A DNA stretch of 18,284 nucleotides from positions 1 to 18,284 of the forward strand of contig JBBQNZ010000086.1 of NCBI GenBank assembly GCA_038330415.1, given 5' to 3'. Below are positions 7,493 to 13,607 of this stretch, piece by piece; within the stretch, counting starts at the first letter, position 1; every line of letters starts with the position of its first letter. This DNA is from Fodinibacter sp038330415 (GTDB lineage: Bacteria > Actinomycetota > Actinomycetes > Actinomycetales > Dermatophilaceae). The notes beneath the pieces are model-generated. The model was given only the letters and a program-made list of their open reading frames with translations. It was not told the DNA's origin and did no database searches. Position numbers and translations under genes: made by a program.

Positions 7493-7569
7493 CCGCACTC
7501 GACCGCCGCCGACCCCAGGGGTCCGCGCCGGTCCCACCGTCCTGAGTCCCTCGACCCGACTCAGAACGC

Positions 7570-7610
7570 CGAAGGGCGTCGCCCCCGTGCAGGGGATGCG
7601 GCGCCCTTCG
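7570..7610 (+). terminator. Hairpin terminator after the LysM gene
   Basis: CGAAGGGCG (7570-7578) pairs with CGCCCTTCG (7602-7610), and a CCCC/GGGG inner stem lies around a GTGCA loop. It lies 78 bp downstream of the LysM stop. No T run. Confidence 0.6.
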
Positions 7611-7637
7611 TGCTGTCCGGCCCCGGGCTTCCTCCTG

Positions 7638-7676
7638 TCCGGCTCCTGCGTCCGGCTCCTGCGTCCGGCTCCTGGG
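7638..7676. repeat. 13-bp tandem repeat, 3 copies
   Basis: TCCGGCTCCTGCG occurs at 7638, 7651 and 7664; the third copy ends GGG instead of GCG. Noncoding, in the gap downstream of the LysM gene. Confidence 0.75.
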
Positions 7677-7705
7677 TCCTGCCGGCCCACCCCGACTTCT
7701 GGTTG

Positions 7706-7883
7706 GAGGTGATGATCTGACCTGAGGTGGTAGCGGTTCACCTCGACGCAGGCGAGGGTGCTCGGGTTCGAGGTGATGATCTGTCCTGAGGTGGTGGCGG
7801 TTCACCTCGACGCAGGCGTGGGTGCTCGGGGTCGAGGTGATGATCTGTCCTGAGGTGGTAGCGGATCACCTCGACTCAGGCGA
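7706..7883. repeat. 64-bp tandem repeat, about 2.8 copies, each able to form a hairpin
   Basis: Units start at 7706, 7770 and 7834, an exact 64-bp period with few differences. Each begins GAGGTGATGATCTG and has TCACCTCGA about 33 nt later, so each unit can form a stem. In unit 3 the stem is a perfect 10 bp (TCGAGGTGAT 7832-7841 with ATCACCTCGA 7865-7874). The last unit runs through the stop codon of the AlkZ-like gene (7876-7878), so it would be transcribed in that gene's 3' end. There are no unique spacers, so this is not CRISPR. Confidence 0.85.
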
Positions 7884-8973
7884 GCAGCAGGTCGAGCGGG
7901 CGCTCGACGAAATCCGCGAACGTCTGGGCGGCCGCGGCGATGGCCTCCCGGTCCTCGCGGCCCAGGGGTGCGTCGGCGCTCACGGTGACCCGTACCGAGG
8001 TCGGCGTCACCACCCGCTTCCAGATGCCGACGTCCTCGCCGTGCACCACGACGATGCCGCCCCCCGACTCCGAGAGCAGCCGTTGCCGACTGGCGTCCGG
8101 GGTGCGCCGTGGGAAACCGGTGTGCTGGTAGGTCAGACAGACCTCGTCGAAGGTCGGCAGCAGGTAGGCCCCGGGCTCGCGAGAGGTGCGCGTGGGCACG
8201 GTCGGGTCGAACCACAGCTCGTGCCCGTCGACGTCGATCCGCTCGAGCTCGTCGGTGAGGTCGGCCAGGGCGCGGCGTATCTGGGTCAACGTCAGGGTCG
8301 ACCAGCGCGTCAGGTCGCGCTCGGACGCCGGGCCGTGCCCGGCCATGAACCGACGGGTGAGCTCTCGGCGGGCGTCCTCGTCGACGAGCGAGTCGTTCGG
8401 CCCCGGGGGCAGCACCTCGTCGGCCAGCACGTAGGTGTGCTCCACCCCGCGCGGTGGTCCCGAGCAGATGATGGCGCGCAGCTCCGCGACGATGACCAGG
8501 TGCGCCAGGGGCTGCACGTCCGTGGGCAGCCCGGCCGCGTCGAACGCCACCCGCACCTCGCGACGGGTGCGAGGCGTCGGCCCGGCAAGGAGCGACTCGA
8601 GCACCCGCAGCGCGGTCATGACCACCTCGTCGCCGAGCCCCAGCCGGCGGTTGACCCCGGCGCTCCCGCTCTCGACCCGCGGCCCGGTGACGCGCTGGAT
8701 CCAGCGCAGGTCCTCCGGGGCGAGCAGGTGCCACGTCGGTCGCAGCACGTGGGTGCGCACCCAGCCGCCGGCCGACTGCTCGGCCAGCACGTCGGCATAC
8801 GTCGTACCCGGCGGCATCCGCATGCCGAGCGACCATGCGGCCAGCGGCGCGTCCTGCGACTGCACGCAGCCCAGCAGCCGCACCACGTCGGCGCCCTGCC
8901 GCAGCCCGGCCGACGACAGCCGCTGGGTGGCGAGCCGGCGCCGGTGCACGCGGTCGAGGGGAGGAGCAGGCAC
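7876..8973 (-). CDS. Winged-helix DNA-binding protein of the AlkZ-like (HTH_42) DNA glycosylase superfamily
   Basis: About 365 aa. It has the signature of the HTH_42/AlkZ-like superfamily: LLGCVQSQDAPLAAWSLGMR near residues 33-51, RTHVLRPTWHLLAPEDLRWI near 73-92, and a C-terminal beta-rich part with GAYLLPTFDEVCLTYQ. The QSQ tripeptide (residues 38-40) sits where AlkZ enzymes have their catalytic Q-x-Q-type motif. AlkZ proteins excise bulky or crosslinked alkylated bases, but many relatives are uncharacterised. GTG 8973 has GAGG 8 nt upstream; GTGs at 8979 and 9003 are alternatives. It lies near lexA, but no SOS box is visible upstream. Tandem repeats border both ends. Confidence 0.8.
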   Translation of the reverse strand: MPAPPLDRVHRRRLATQRLSSAGLRQGADVVRLLGCVQSQDAPLAAWSLGMRMPPGTTYADVLAEQSAGGWVRTHVLRPTWHLLAPEDLRWIQRVTGPRVESGSAGVNRRLGLGDEVVMTALRVLESLLAGPTPRTRREVRVAFDAAGLPTDVQPLAHLVIVAELRAIICSGPPRGVEHTYVLADEVLPPGPNDSLVDEDARRELTRRFMAGHGPASERDLTRWSTLTLTQIRRALADLTDELERIDVDGHELWFDPTVPTRTSREPGAYLLPTFDEVCLTYQHTGFPRRTPDASRQRLLSESGGGIVVVHGEDVGIWKRVVTPTSVRVTVSADAPLGREDREAIAAAAQTFADFVERPLDLLLA

Positions 8974-9032
8974 CGGCACATCCTCGCACCGCCCATCGCC
9001 CACTGACCGGGCACGGCCGGCCGGTGCCGCCC

Positions 9033-9180
9033 CGACGGTCTCGGCTCACCGCGACGCGACGGTCTCGGCTCACCGCGACGCGACGCGTCTCGGCTCCCCG
9101 CGACGCCACGCGACGGTCTCGGCTCACCGCAACGCGACGGTCTCGGCTCACCGCGCCGCGACGGTGTCGGCCACCCGGCT
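9033..9180. repeat. 24-bp tandem repeat, about 6 degenerate copies
   Basis: The unit CGACGGTCTCGGCTCACCG with a GCGACG-type tail starts at 9033, 9057, 9081, 9111, 9135 and 9159. The period is 24, with one 6-bp insertion. Because 24 is a multiple of three, frames stay open on both strands and give fake octapeptide repeats (VAVSRDRR on minus, ATVSAHRD on plus). It lies directly upstream of the AlkZ-like gene. I treat it as a noncoding minisatellite. Confidence 0.8.
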
Positions 9181-9249
9181 GAGAGGGCGTCGGCCCGCCG
9201 CGCCCCGACGTCCCACCGACCGTCACACCCCGGGAGCACAGTGGGGTGC

Positions 9250-9429
9250 ATGAGGACCCGCCGGCGGCGTACTGCCCGCCTCAGCCACCACCCCTTCGTC
9301 CACTGCGAAGGTCTCGGCAGGTGGCAGTGGCAGTGCGGGTGTGGCGCGCGGGGGTCCTCCTTCCCCGGAGGCTGGCACGGGGCCCTGACCGCTGCGCTGG
9401 TGCACCAGAGCCAAGTGCCCGGCGAATAG
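9250..9429 (+). CDS. Small Cys/Trp-rich hypothetical protein (59 aa)
   Basis: The product starts MRTRRRRTARLSHHPFVHCE, followed by GLGRWQWQCGCGARG and WHGALTAALVHQS. An Arg-rich head, then H/C...C-x-C-G spaced like a one-knuckle zinc site, and a final helix with conserved-looking W, A and H residues. I recall similar short W-x-W-x-C-x-C-G proteins in actinobacteria but cannot name a family. ATG 9250 follows GGGG; GTG 9241, with GGGAG 4 nt upstream, is an alternative adding 3 residues. A small hairpin (GCTCGC-A-GCGAGC, 9435-9447) follows the stop. The ordered composition favours a real gene, but it could still be a chance ORF in GC-rich DNA. Confidence 0.5.
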   Translation: MRTRRRRTARLSHHPFVHCEGLGRWQWQCGCGARGSSFPGGWHGALTAALVHQSQVPGE

Positions 9430-9543
9430 GACGCGCTCGCAGCGAGCACCAGCGCCGCAGCAGGGATGCCGGTGTTCCCGTTGCGCCAGCGAGCCGTGTT
9501 CGCGCATGCTCCTCCGTGCGGACCACCCAAGGGAACAGAACGC

Positions 9544-9588
9544 TTGCGTCTGTACGTTGTGCAGTGGTGTAATTAAGTAATCACTGCA
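9544..9588 (+). promoter_or_regulatory. AT-rich promoter/operator of the Arg/Gly-rich protein gene
   Basis: TTGCGT (9544-9549) and TGTAAT (9568-9573) are a possible -35/-10 pair with an 18-nt spacer. Over the -10 lies a dyad, TGCAGTG (9560-9566) with CACTGCA (9582-9588). It encloses a direct repeat of GTAAT (9569-9573 and 9577-9581, 8 bp apart). The stretch is strikingly AT-rich for this genome. AAGGAG precedes the ATG. Confidence 0.5.
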
Positions 9589-9599
9589 AGGAGAGAATC

Positions 9600-10286
9600 A
9601 TGCGACACCCACCCACACCCCACACTCACGACTCCATCACCGACGACGACCTCACCCCCCGTGGTGGCGGTCCCCGTGGCGGACGCGGCCCCGGCCGTGG
9701 CCCGCGCGGTGGCCGACCCGGCCCCGGCGGCGGCCCCGAGGGCATGCGCCGCGGGCGCGGCTTCGGCCGGGCGGGCGGCTGGCAGCAGGGCGACCTGCCC
9801 AGCGCCGACGACGCCCAGAGCTGGTTCTCCGGGCGGCTGCCCGAGGGCTGGTTCGAGGAGGTCGTCGTCACTGCCGACCGCGAGGAGATCACCGTCATCG
9901 GCACCCTCGCCGGCGTCGACGCCGGCACCGACGCGGCCGAGGCCGAAGGGCGGATCAGCCGCTTCCGCGCTGAGACCCGCGACGAGCGCATCGCCATCGC
10001 CCAGGAGGCCCAGGCCCGCTACCAGCGCACCGTCTCCTGGGGAGCCGCCGTCGGTGGCACCACCACGCTGTTCACCCACCTCGCCGTGCCGGTCATGACC
10101 CGGCTGCGCCAGCCCGAGCGGGCGGTGCTCGACACCCTCGTCGACGCCGGCGTCGCCCGGTCGCGGAGCGACGCACTGGCCTGGTCGGTGCGGGTCGTCG
10201 GCGAGCACGCCGACACCTGGCTCGCCGAGCTGCGCGAGAAGATGTCCGAGGTCGACAAGCTGCGCGCCAAAGGGCCCGAGCTCTGA
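9600..10286 (+). CDS. Arg/Gly-rich N-terminus protein with a possible ribbon-helix-helix C-terminal domain
   Basis: A 228-aa protein. Residues 1-18 are His/Asp-rich, and 20-60 are an RGG-like low-complexity tract (PRGGRGPGRGPRGGRPG). Residues 75-103 carry a compact motif (WFSGRLPEGWFEEVVVTADR, then EITVIGTL). Residues 112-145 are charged and helical. Residues 168-205 (TRLRQPERAVLDTLVDAGVA, then RSRSDALAWSVRVVGEH) resemble a CopG/RHH DNA-binding unit, in which a strand is followed by two helices and the AG-x-A-RSRS-x-A turn. A helical tail rich in Lys and Glu ends it. The start is supported by AAGGAG. An AT-rich operator-like dyad lies at the promoter, consistent with autoregulation. The function is not known to me; RNA or DNA binding is inferred. 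Confidence 0.8.
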   Translation: MRHPPTPHTHDSITDDDLTPRGGGPRGGRGPGRGPRGGRPGPGGGPEGMRRGRGFGRAGGWQQGDLPSADDAQSWFSGRLPEGWFEEVVVTADREEITVIGTLAGVDAGTDAAEAEGRISRFRAETRDERIAIAQEAQARYQRTVSWGAAVGGTTTLFTHLAVPVMTRLRQPERAVLDTLVDAGVARSRSDALAWSVRVVGEHADTWLAELREKMSEVDKLRAKGPEL

Positions 10287-10325
10287 GCCCCGGCAGGTGA
10301 GCCGCGTGCCCACGCGACGACCAAC

Positions 10326-10359
10326 GGATGCCGTGCCACACCCGTGTGGCACGGCATCC
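10326..10359. terminator. Perfect 16-bp hairpin between convergent genes
   Basis: GGATGCCGTGCCACAC (10326-10341), CC, GTGTGGCACGGCATCC (10344-10359): a perfect 16-bp stem with a 2-nt centre, between the stop at 10286 and the convergent stop at 10416. It probably terminates both genes. Confidence 0.85.
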
Positions 10360-10415
10360 GCGCGTCTCCTCCCGGCGACCCGCGGCTCAGGGCACCACGA
10401 CCGCCCGCCAGTGGC

Positions 10416-11447
10416 TCAGGGCACCACGACCGCCCGCCCCCGTAGCGTCCGGGCGTTCATCCGCTCGTAGACCCGTGGGCCCTCGTCGAGGCCGAAGGTC
10501 TCGGTCTCGACCTCCAGCGCTCCGCTGCGCGCCATCGCGAGCACTTCGTGCAGCTCGGGGATGGTGCCCCAGTAGGGCGCCCGCACCGACACCTCGAAGG
10601 GCAGGCTGAACAGGCCGACCGGCACCGTGCCGTCGCCCACCCCCACCACGACGATGTCTCCGAGGGCTGCGACCAGCTGCGGTGAGAGCGCCGTGGTCGG
10701 GCCCAGGCCCACGAAGTCGAAGACCGCGGTCGCGCCGCGCCCCTCGGTGAGCTCCTTGACCTCGGCCGGGGCGCCGTCGCCCGAGACCAGTGCGTGGTGC
10801 GCCCCCACCTCGCGGGCGAAGTCCAGCTTGTCGGGCAGGTCGAGGGCGATGACCCGGCACGACGACAGGGCTCGCAGCATCCGGATCGCCAGGTGCCCCA
10901 GACCACCGACCCCGATGACGACGGCGGTCGAGCCCGGCACCAGTTTGGGCAGGCTGGGCCTTATCGCGTGGTACGGCGTCAGGCCCGCATCGGTCAGGGG
11001 CGCCGCCTGGGTCGGGCTCAGGCCACGCAGCGGAATAAGGTGCCGGGCGTCGTCGACGAGCATGAACTCGGCCATCGACCCGGGCGCGCCGAGGCCGGGC
11101 GGCTGGATGCCGCGCTCGACCGCCACCTCGCAGTACTGCTCGGCACCGGTCGCGCAGGTGTGGCAGCGGCCGCAGCCCCATGGGCCGTAGACGGCCACCT
11201 CGTCACCGGGCTGCACGCCCGTGACCGACGGCCCCACGGCCTCCACCACGCCCACGCCCTCGTGGCCGAGGGTGAGGGGCAGGCCGTAGACGTAGGCCTC
11301 CTGCGGCAGCCCCATGATGAACTCGTCGGAGTGGCAGGCCCCCGCGGCCAGCACCCGCAGGAGCACCTCCCCGCCCGTCGGCTCCGGCGTCGCGACCTCG
11401 ACCACCTCTGGTGGTGACCCGATGCGGGTGTACTGGAGTGCCTTCAG
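10416..11447 (-). CDS. Zinc-dependent alcohol dehydrogenase (MDR), apparent CTG start
   Basis: A 343-aa medium-chain dehydrogenase, NAD(P)-linked, probably acting on primary or secondary alcohols. Catalytic zinc ligands are C38 (GACHSDE) and H62/E63 (GHEG). Structural zinc cysteines are C92, C95, C98 and C106 (GCGRCHTC). The Rossmann motif GVGGLG is at 179-184. Homologues usually begin MKALQY; here that codon is CTG (11445-11447), with a perfect GAGGAG six nt upstream. The only longer standard start is TTG 11498, which lacks an obvious SD and adds 17 unusual residues. So a CTG start, or a base error, is likely. It is divergent from the next oxidoreductase (121-bp gap). Confidence 0.9.
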   Translation of the reverse strand: MKALQYTRIGSPPEVVEVATPEPTGGEVLLRVLAAGACHSDEFIMGLPQEAYVYGLPLTLGHEGVGVVEAVGPSVTGVQPGDEVAVYGPWGCGRCHTCATGAEQYCEVAVERGIQPPGLGAPGSMAEFMLVDDARHLIPLRGLSPTQAAPLTDAGLTPYHAIRPSLPKLVPGSTAVVIGVGGLGHLAIRMLRALSSCRVIALDLPDKLDFAREVGAHHALVSGDGAPAEVKELTEGRGATAVFDFVGLGPTTALSPQLVAALGDIVVVGVGDGTVPVGLFSLPFEVSVRAPYWGTIPELHEVLAMARSGALEVETETFGLDEGPRVYERMNARTLRGRAVVVP

Positions 11448-11489
11448 GGCCGTCTCCTCACGACCATCGATCTCGATACCCCTGAAGGT

Positions 11490-11499
11490 ATTGCGCAAT
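11490..11499. promoter_or_regulatory. Palindrome ATTGCGCAAT between divergent oxidoreductase genes
   Basis: A perfect 10-bp palindrome in the 121-bp divergent promoter region, 43 bp from the adh start. A second dyad, CCCGAG-N7-CTCGGG, lies at 11517-11535. Either could be an operator for a shared regulator, which is not encoded nearby. Confidence 0.35.
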
Positions 11500-11556
11500 G
11501 ACGGGTCGGGAAAGGGCCCGAGAGTTCTCCTCGGGCACCCTCACCAGCCGACGGAG

Positions 11557-11562
11557 TACGTT
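11557..11562 (+). promoter_or_regulatory. -10 element of a leaderless promoter for the oxidoreductase at 11569
   Basis: TACGTT (TANNNT) ends exactly 6 nt before ATG 11569. The nearest purine-rich GGAG is 12 nt away, too far for a normal SD, so leaderless expression is likely. Confidence 0.5.
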
Positions 11563-11568
11563 GCGCAG

Positions 11569-12549
11569 ATGAGGGCCGCGGTCAGCAGCAGGTACGGCCC
11601 ACCCGAGGTGGTCGAGGTGCGCGACGGCGTGCCCGAACCGGAGGCCGGCCCCGACGACCTGCTCGTGCGGGTGCACGTCACCACGGTCAACCGCACCGAC
11701 GCGGCCTACCGGCGGGCCTACCCGTTCTTCATCCGCGCTGTTTCCGGCTGGCGCGGGCCGAAGGCGCCCGTGTGGGGTACGGAGTACGCCGGCGTCGTCG
11801 AGGGCGTCGGTCCGGACGTCACCCGCTTCGCCCCGGGTGACCGGGTCTTCGGGTATGCCGAGCCGCGGTTCGGAGCCCATGCCGAGCTCGTCGCGGTGGC
11901 CGAGTCGTCCTTCGTGGCAACCGTTCCCGACGGGGTCGACCTGCGCCACGCCGCCGCCGCGACCGAGGGTGGCCACTACGCCCTGAGCAGCATCCGGCGG
12001 GCCGATGTGCGGGAGGGCAGCCGGGTGCTCGTGCACGGCGCGACGGGTGCGATCGGCTCGGCTGCGGTGCAGCTGCTCGCCGACCTGGGCGCCCACGTGA
12101 TCGCGACGGCCCCGACCGCGCACGTCGAGCTCGTGCGCAACCTCGGCGCCGATCGCGTCGTCGACTTCCAGACGCAGGACTTCACGCGCATCGACGAGAC
12201 CGTCGACGTCGTGCTCGACCTGGTCGGCAAGAGCACCTTCGGGGCGTGCCGGCGGCTCCTCACGCCCGATGGCGTCTACCTGTCGAGCGACCTCGGGCCG
12301 TACGCCCAGAACCTCACGCTCCCCATGGTCACCAAGCTGGGCCGCGGCCGCCGCGTGGTCTTCCCGTTCCCGTCGACCTCGCCCGAGGTGGTCGAGCACC
12401 TCCGCTCGCGGCTCGAGAGTGGCGCCTTCCGCCCCTTGCTCGACCCGACCACCTTCCGGCTCGACGACATCGTGGCCGCCTACCACTACGTCGAGACCGG
12501 CCAGAAGCTCGGCAACGTGGTCGTCACGGTCCACGCGGACCTGCCGTAA
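11569..12549 (+). CDS. Zinc-independent MDR oxidoreductase (quinone oxidoreductase-like)
   Basis: A 326-aa protein with the medium-chain dehydrogenase/reductase fold. It begins MRAAVSSRYGPPEVVEVRDG. It has the GroES-like core (VNRTDAAYRRAYPFF, WGTEYAGVVEGVG, FAPGDRVFG) and a nucleotide-binding loop at 157-164 (GATGAIGS), the quinone-oxidoreductase type normally preferring NADPH. The zinc-binding Cys and GHE motifs of the divergent alcohol dehydrogenase are absent. The substrate is unknown; quinones or enones are typical of the group. The frame runs upstream to 11314, but that part lies antisense to the adh gene, so ATG 11569 is preferred. Confidence 0.9.
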   Translation: MRAAVSSRYGPPEVVEVRDGVPEPEAGPDDLLVRVHVTTVNRTDAAYRRAYPFFIRAVSGWRGPKAPVWGTEYAGVVEGVGPDVTRFAPGDRVFGYAEPRFGAHAELVAVAESSFVATVPDGVDLRHAAAATEGGHYALSSIRRADVREGSRVLVHGATGAIGSAAVQLLADLGAHVIATAPTAHVELVRNLGADRVVDFQTQDFTRIDETVDVVLDLVGKSTFGACRRLLTPDGVYLSSDLGPYAQNLTLPMVTKLGRGRRVVFPFPSTSPEVVEHLRSRLESGAFRPLLDPTTFRLDDIVAAYHYVETGQKLGNVVVTVHADLP

Positions 12550-12551
12550 CC

Positions 12552-12593
12552 CGTTGGGACAACATCGACCAATTGGTCAAAGTTGTCCCAACG
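12552..12593. terminator. 42-bp nested palindrome between convergent genes
   Basis: CGTTGGGACAAC (12552-12563) and GTTGTCCCAACG (12582-12593) pair perfectly. Between them is a second perfect palindrome, GACCAATTGGTC (12567-12578). Only two base pairs of the whole dyad mismatch. It starts 3 bp after the oxidoreductase stop and is AT-richer than its surroundings. It is a likely terminator for the + strand gene, perhaps also a protein-binding site. Confidence 0.65.
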
Positions 12594-12693
12594 TCCGAGC
12601 CACCGGCGGTGTGGCGCGCTCGAGTTGGCGGCTGAAGTGATCGCCGGGCCAGTCGCGGGATCACCATCTGAGCACCCAGCTCCGTGGAGCGAG

Positions 12694-13368
12694 TCAGGTG
12701 AGGGTGCGGCGCATGACGAGGCGCGGCATCCGGCTCGCCACGGCATCGGTGGTGCCGACCACCTCGAACCCGGCCTTCTCGAACATCGAGCGGGTGCCCA
12801 CGAACGCCATCGTCGTGTCCATCCGCCCGGTCGGGTCGACCGGGTGCGCCTCGACCGCCGGCGCACCGGCCGCCGCGGCGTAGGCCACCGCCCCCTCGAG
12901 CAGGTGCGCGACCACACCCTGCCGGCGGTGCCCGCCACGCACCACCACGCAGATGATGCTCCACACCGGCAGGTCGTCGGTGGGCAAGATCAGCTTTGAG
13001 TTCTCCAGCCGCGGGATCTCGCTGCGTGGCCCGATGTTGCACCACCCCACCGGTGTGCCGTCGCGGTAGGTCACCACCCCCGGCGGGTGCTCGCGCGTGC
13101 ACAGCTCGCGCATCGCGGCCTCCCGGCTGCCACCACCGAGCTGCTCGATCTCGGGCGCGTTGATCCGGTGCGACAGGCACCAGCAGTGCGTGGCCCGCCG
13201 GTTGGGGTTGATGATGTCGGCGAAGTCCTCGAACCGCTCGGGAGTCACCGGGTGCGTCTCCCAGATCGACTCTTCGGATGCCGCCCCACTCGCCGCCGCC
13301 GCCTTCGCCGCCGCCGCCTTCGCCGCCGCCGCCTTCGCTGCCATCGCCCCACTCGCCTTCGCCGCCAT
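12694..13368 (-). CDS. GNAT family N-acetyltransferase with Ala/Lys-rich N-terminal tail
   Basis: About 224 aa. Residues 1-30 are an Ala/Lys repeat (MAAKASGAMAAKAAAAKAAA) that could form a rigid charged helix. From residue 35 the body matches a GNAT subgroup: WETHPVTPERFEDFADIINP, then NRRATHCWCLSHRI and PPGVVTYRDGTPVGWCNIGP. The acetyl-CoA loop RGGHRRQGV is at about 144-152, and the C-terminus is MFEKAGFEVVGTTDAVASRM. The open frame continues to 13593, but that part covers a palindromic repeat and looks noncoding. ATG 13368 and ATG 13344 are both possible, neither with a strong SD. The substrate is unknown. Confidence 0.82.
   Translation of the reverse strand: MAAKASGAMAAKAAAAKAAAAKAAAASGAASEESIWETHPVTPERFEDFADIINPNRRATHCWCLSHRINAPEIEQLGGGSREAAMRELCTREHPPGVVTYRDGTPVGWCNIGPRSEIPRLENSKLILPTDDLPVWSIICVVVRGGHRRQGVVAHLLEGAVAYAAAAGAPAVEAHPVDPTGRMDTTMAFVGTRSMFEKAGFEVVGTTDAVASRMPRLVMRRTLT
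13285..13345. repeat. 15-bp trinucleotide-like repeat encoding KAAAA units
   Basis: GCCGCCGCCTTCGCC-type 15-bp units are repeated about three to four times. On the minus strand they encode Lys-Ala-Ala-Ala-Ala units of the GNAT N-terminal tail. Unit number probably changes easily by slippage. Confidence 0.6.
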
Positions 13369-13448
13369 CGCCCCAGCCAACCACCGCGCACCGACAGAGG
13401 GGGGCAGACGGCATCCACAACCCGCCGCCGCCCACCGAAGTGCAGCAA

Positions 13449-13530
13449 CCTCGTGCGACGTGCACACGGTTCTCGAAGCCCTCTGCCGGGTGTGAACGTG
13501 TCGAAGTCGCACGAAGTCGCAGCCACGAGG
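13449..13530. repeat. Imperfect palindromic element, copy 2
   Basis: TCGTGCGAC (13451-13459) pairs with GTCGCACGA (13506-13514). An alternative outer pairing is CCTCGTG (13449-13455) with CACGAGG (13524-13530). The left arm, CTCGTGCGACGTGCACACGG (13450-13469), resembles that of the element at 3901 (CTTCGTGCGACGTGGCTACGG-type), which suggests the same dispersed family. It sits in the divergent gap between the GNAT and CMD genes, just upstream of the ECF41-type promoter. Confidence 0.45.
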
Positions 13531-13557
13531 TGTCACACCAGGGCGGCGAGCGGTGTC
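13531..13557 (+). promoter_or_regulatory. ECF41-type promoter upstream of the CMD-sigma operon
   Basis: TGTCACA (13531-13537), a 16-nt spacer, then TGTC (13554-13557). From memory, the promoter recognised by ECF41 sigma factors is TGTCACA-N16-CGTC, so this matches 10 of 11 positions with the right spacing. It lies about 50 bp upstream of the CMD gene, whose product is the classic ECF41 partner. This implies autogenous control of the operon. Confidence 0.72.
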
Positions 13558-13607
13558 TACAGGGGTGGACGGCCACCCGGGCCGCCCGCACACCTGAGGA
13601 GAACCCC

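Larger units (their letters stand above)
7493..7875. other. 383-bp gap between convergent genes: hairpin and two sets of tandem repeats
   Basis: No credible coding region is seen between the LysM gene and the AlkZ-like gene. The gap holds a long hairpin (7570-7610), three copies of a 13-bp unit (7638-7676) and nearly three copies of a 64-bp unit (7706-7883). Short minus-strand frames here are repetitive artefacts of the 64-bp unit. Confidence 0.7.

Noticed and set aside
7706..7883. CRISPR array
   Set aside because: Repeats are directly adjacent with no unique spacers, and no cas genes are present.
7802..9226. 474-aa minus-strand frame overlapping the AlkZ-like gene
   Set aside because: Different frame from the domain-supported gene and built from tandem-repeat peptides and Arg/Pro/Ala-rich sequence.
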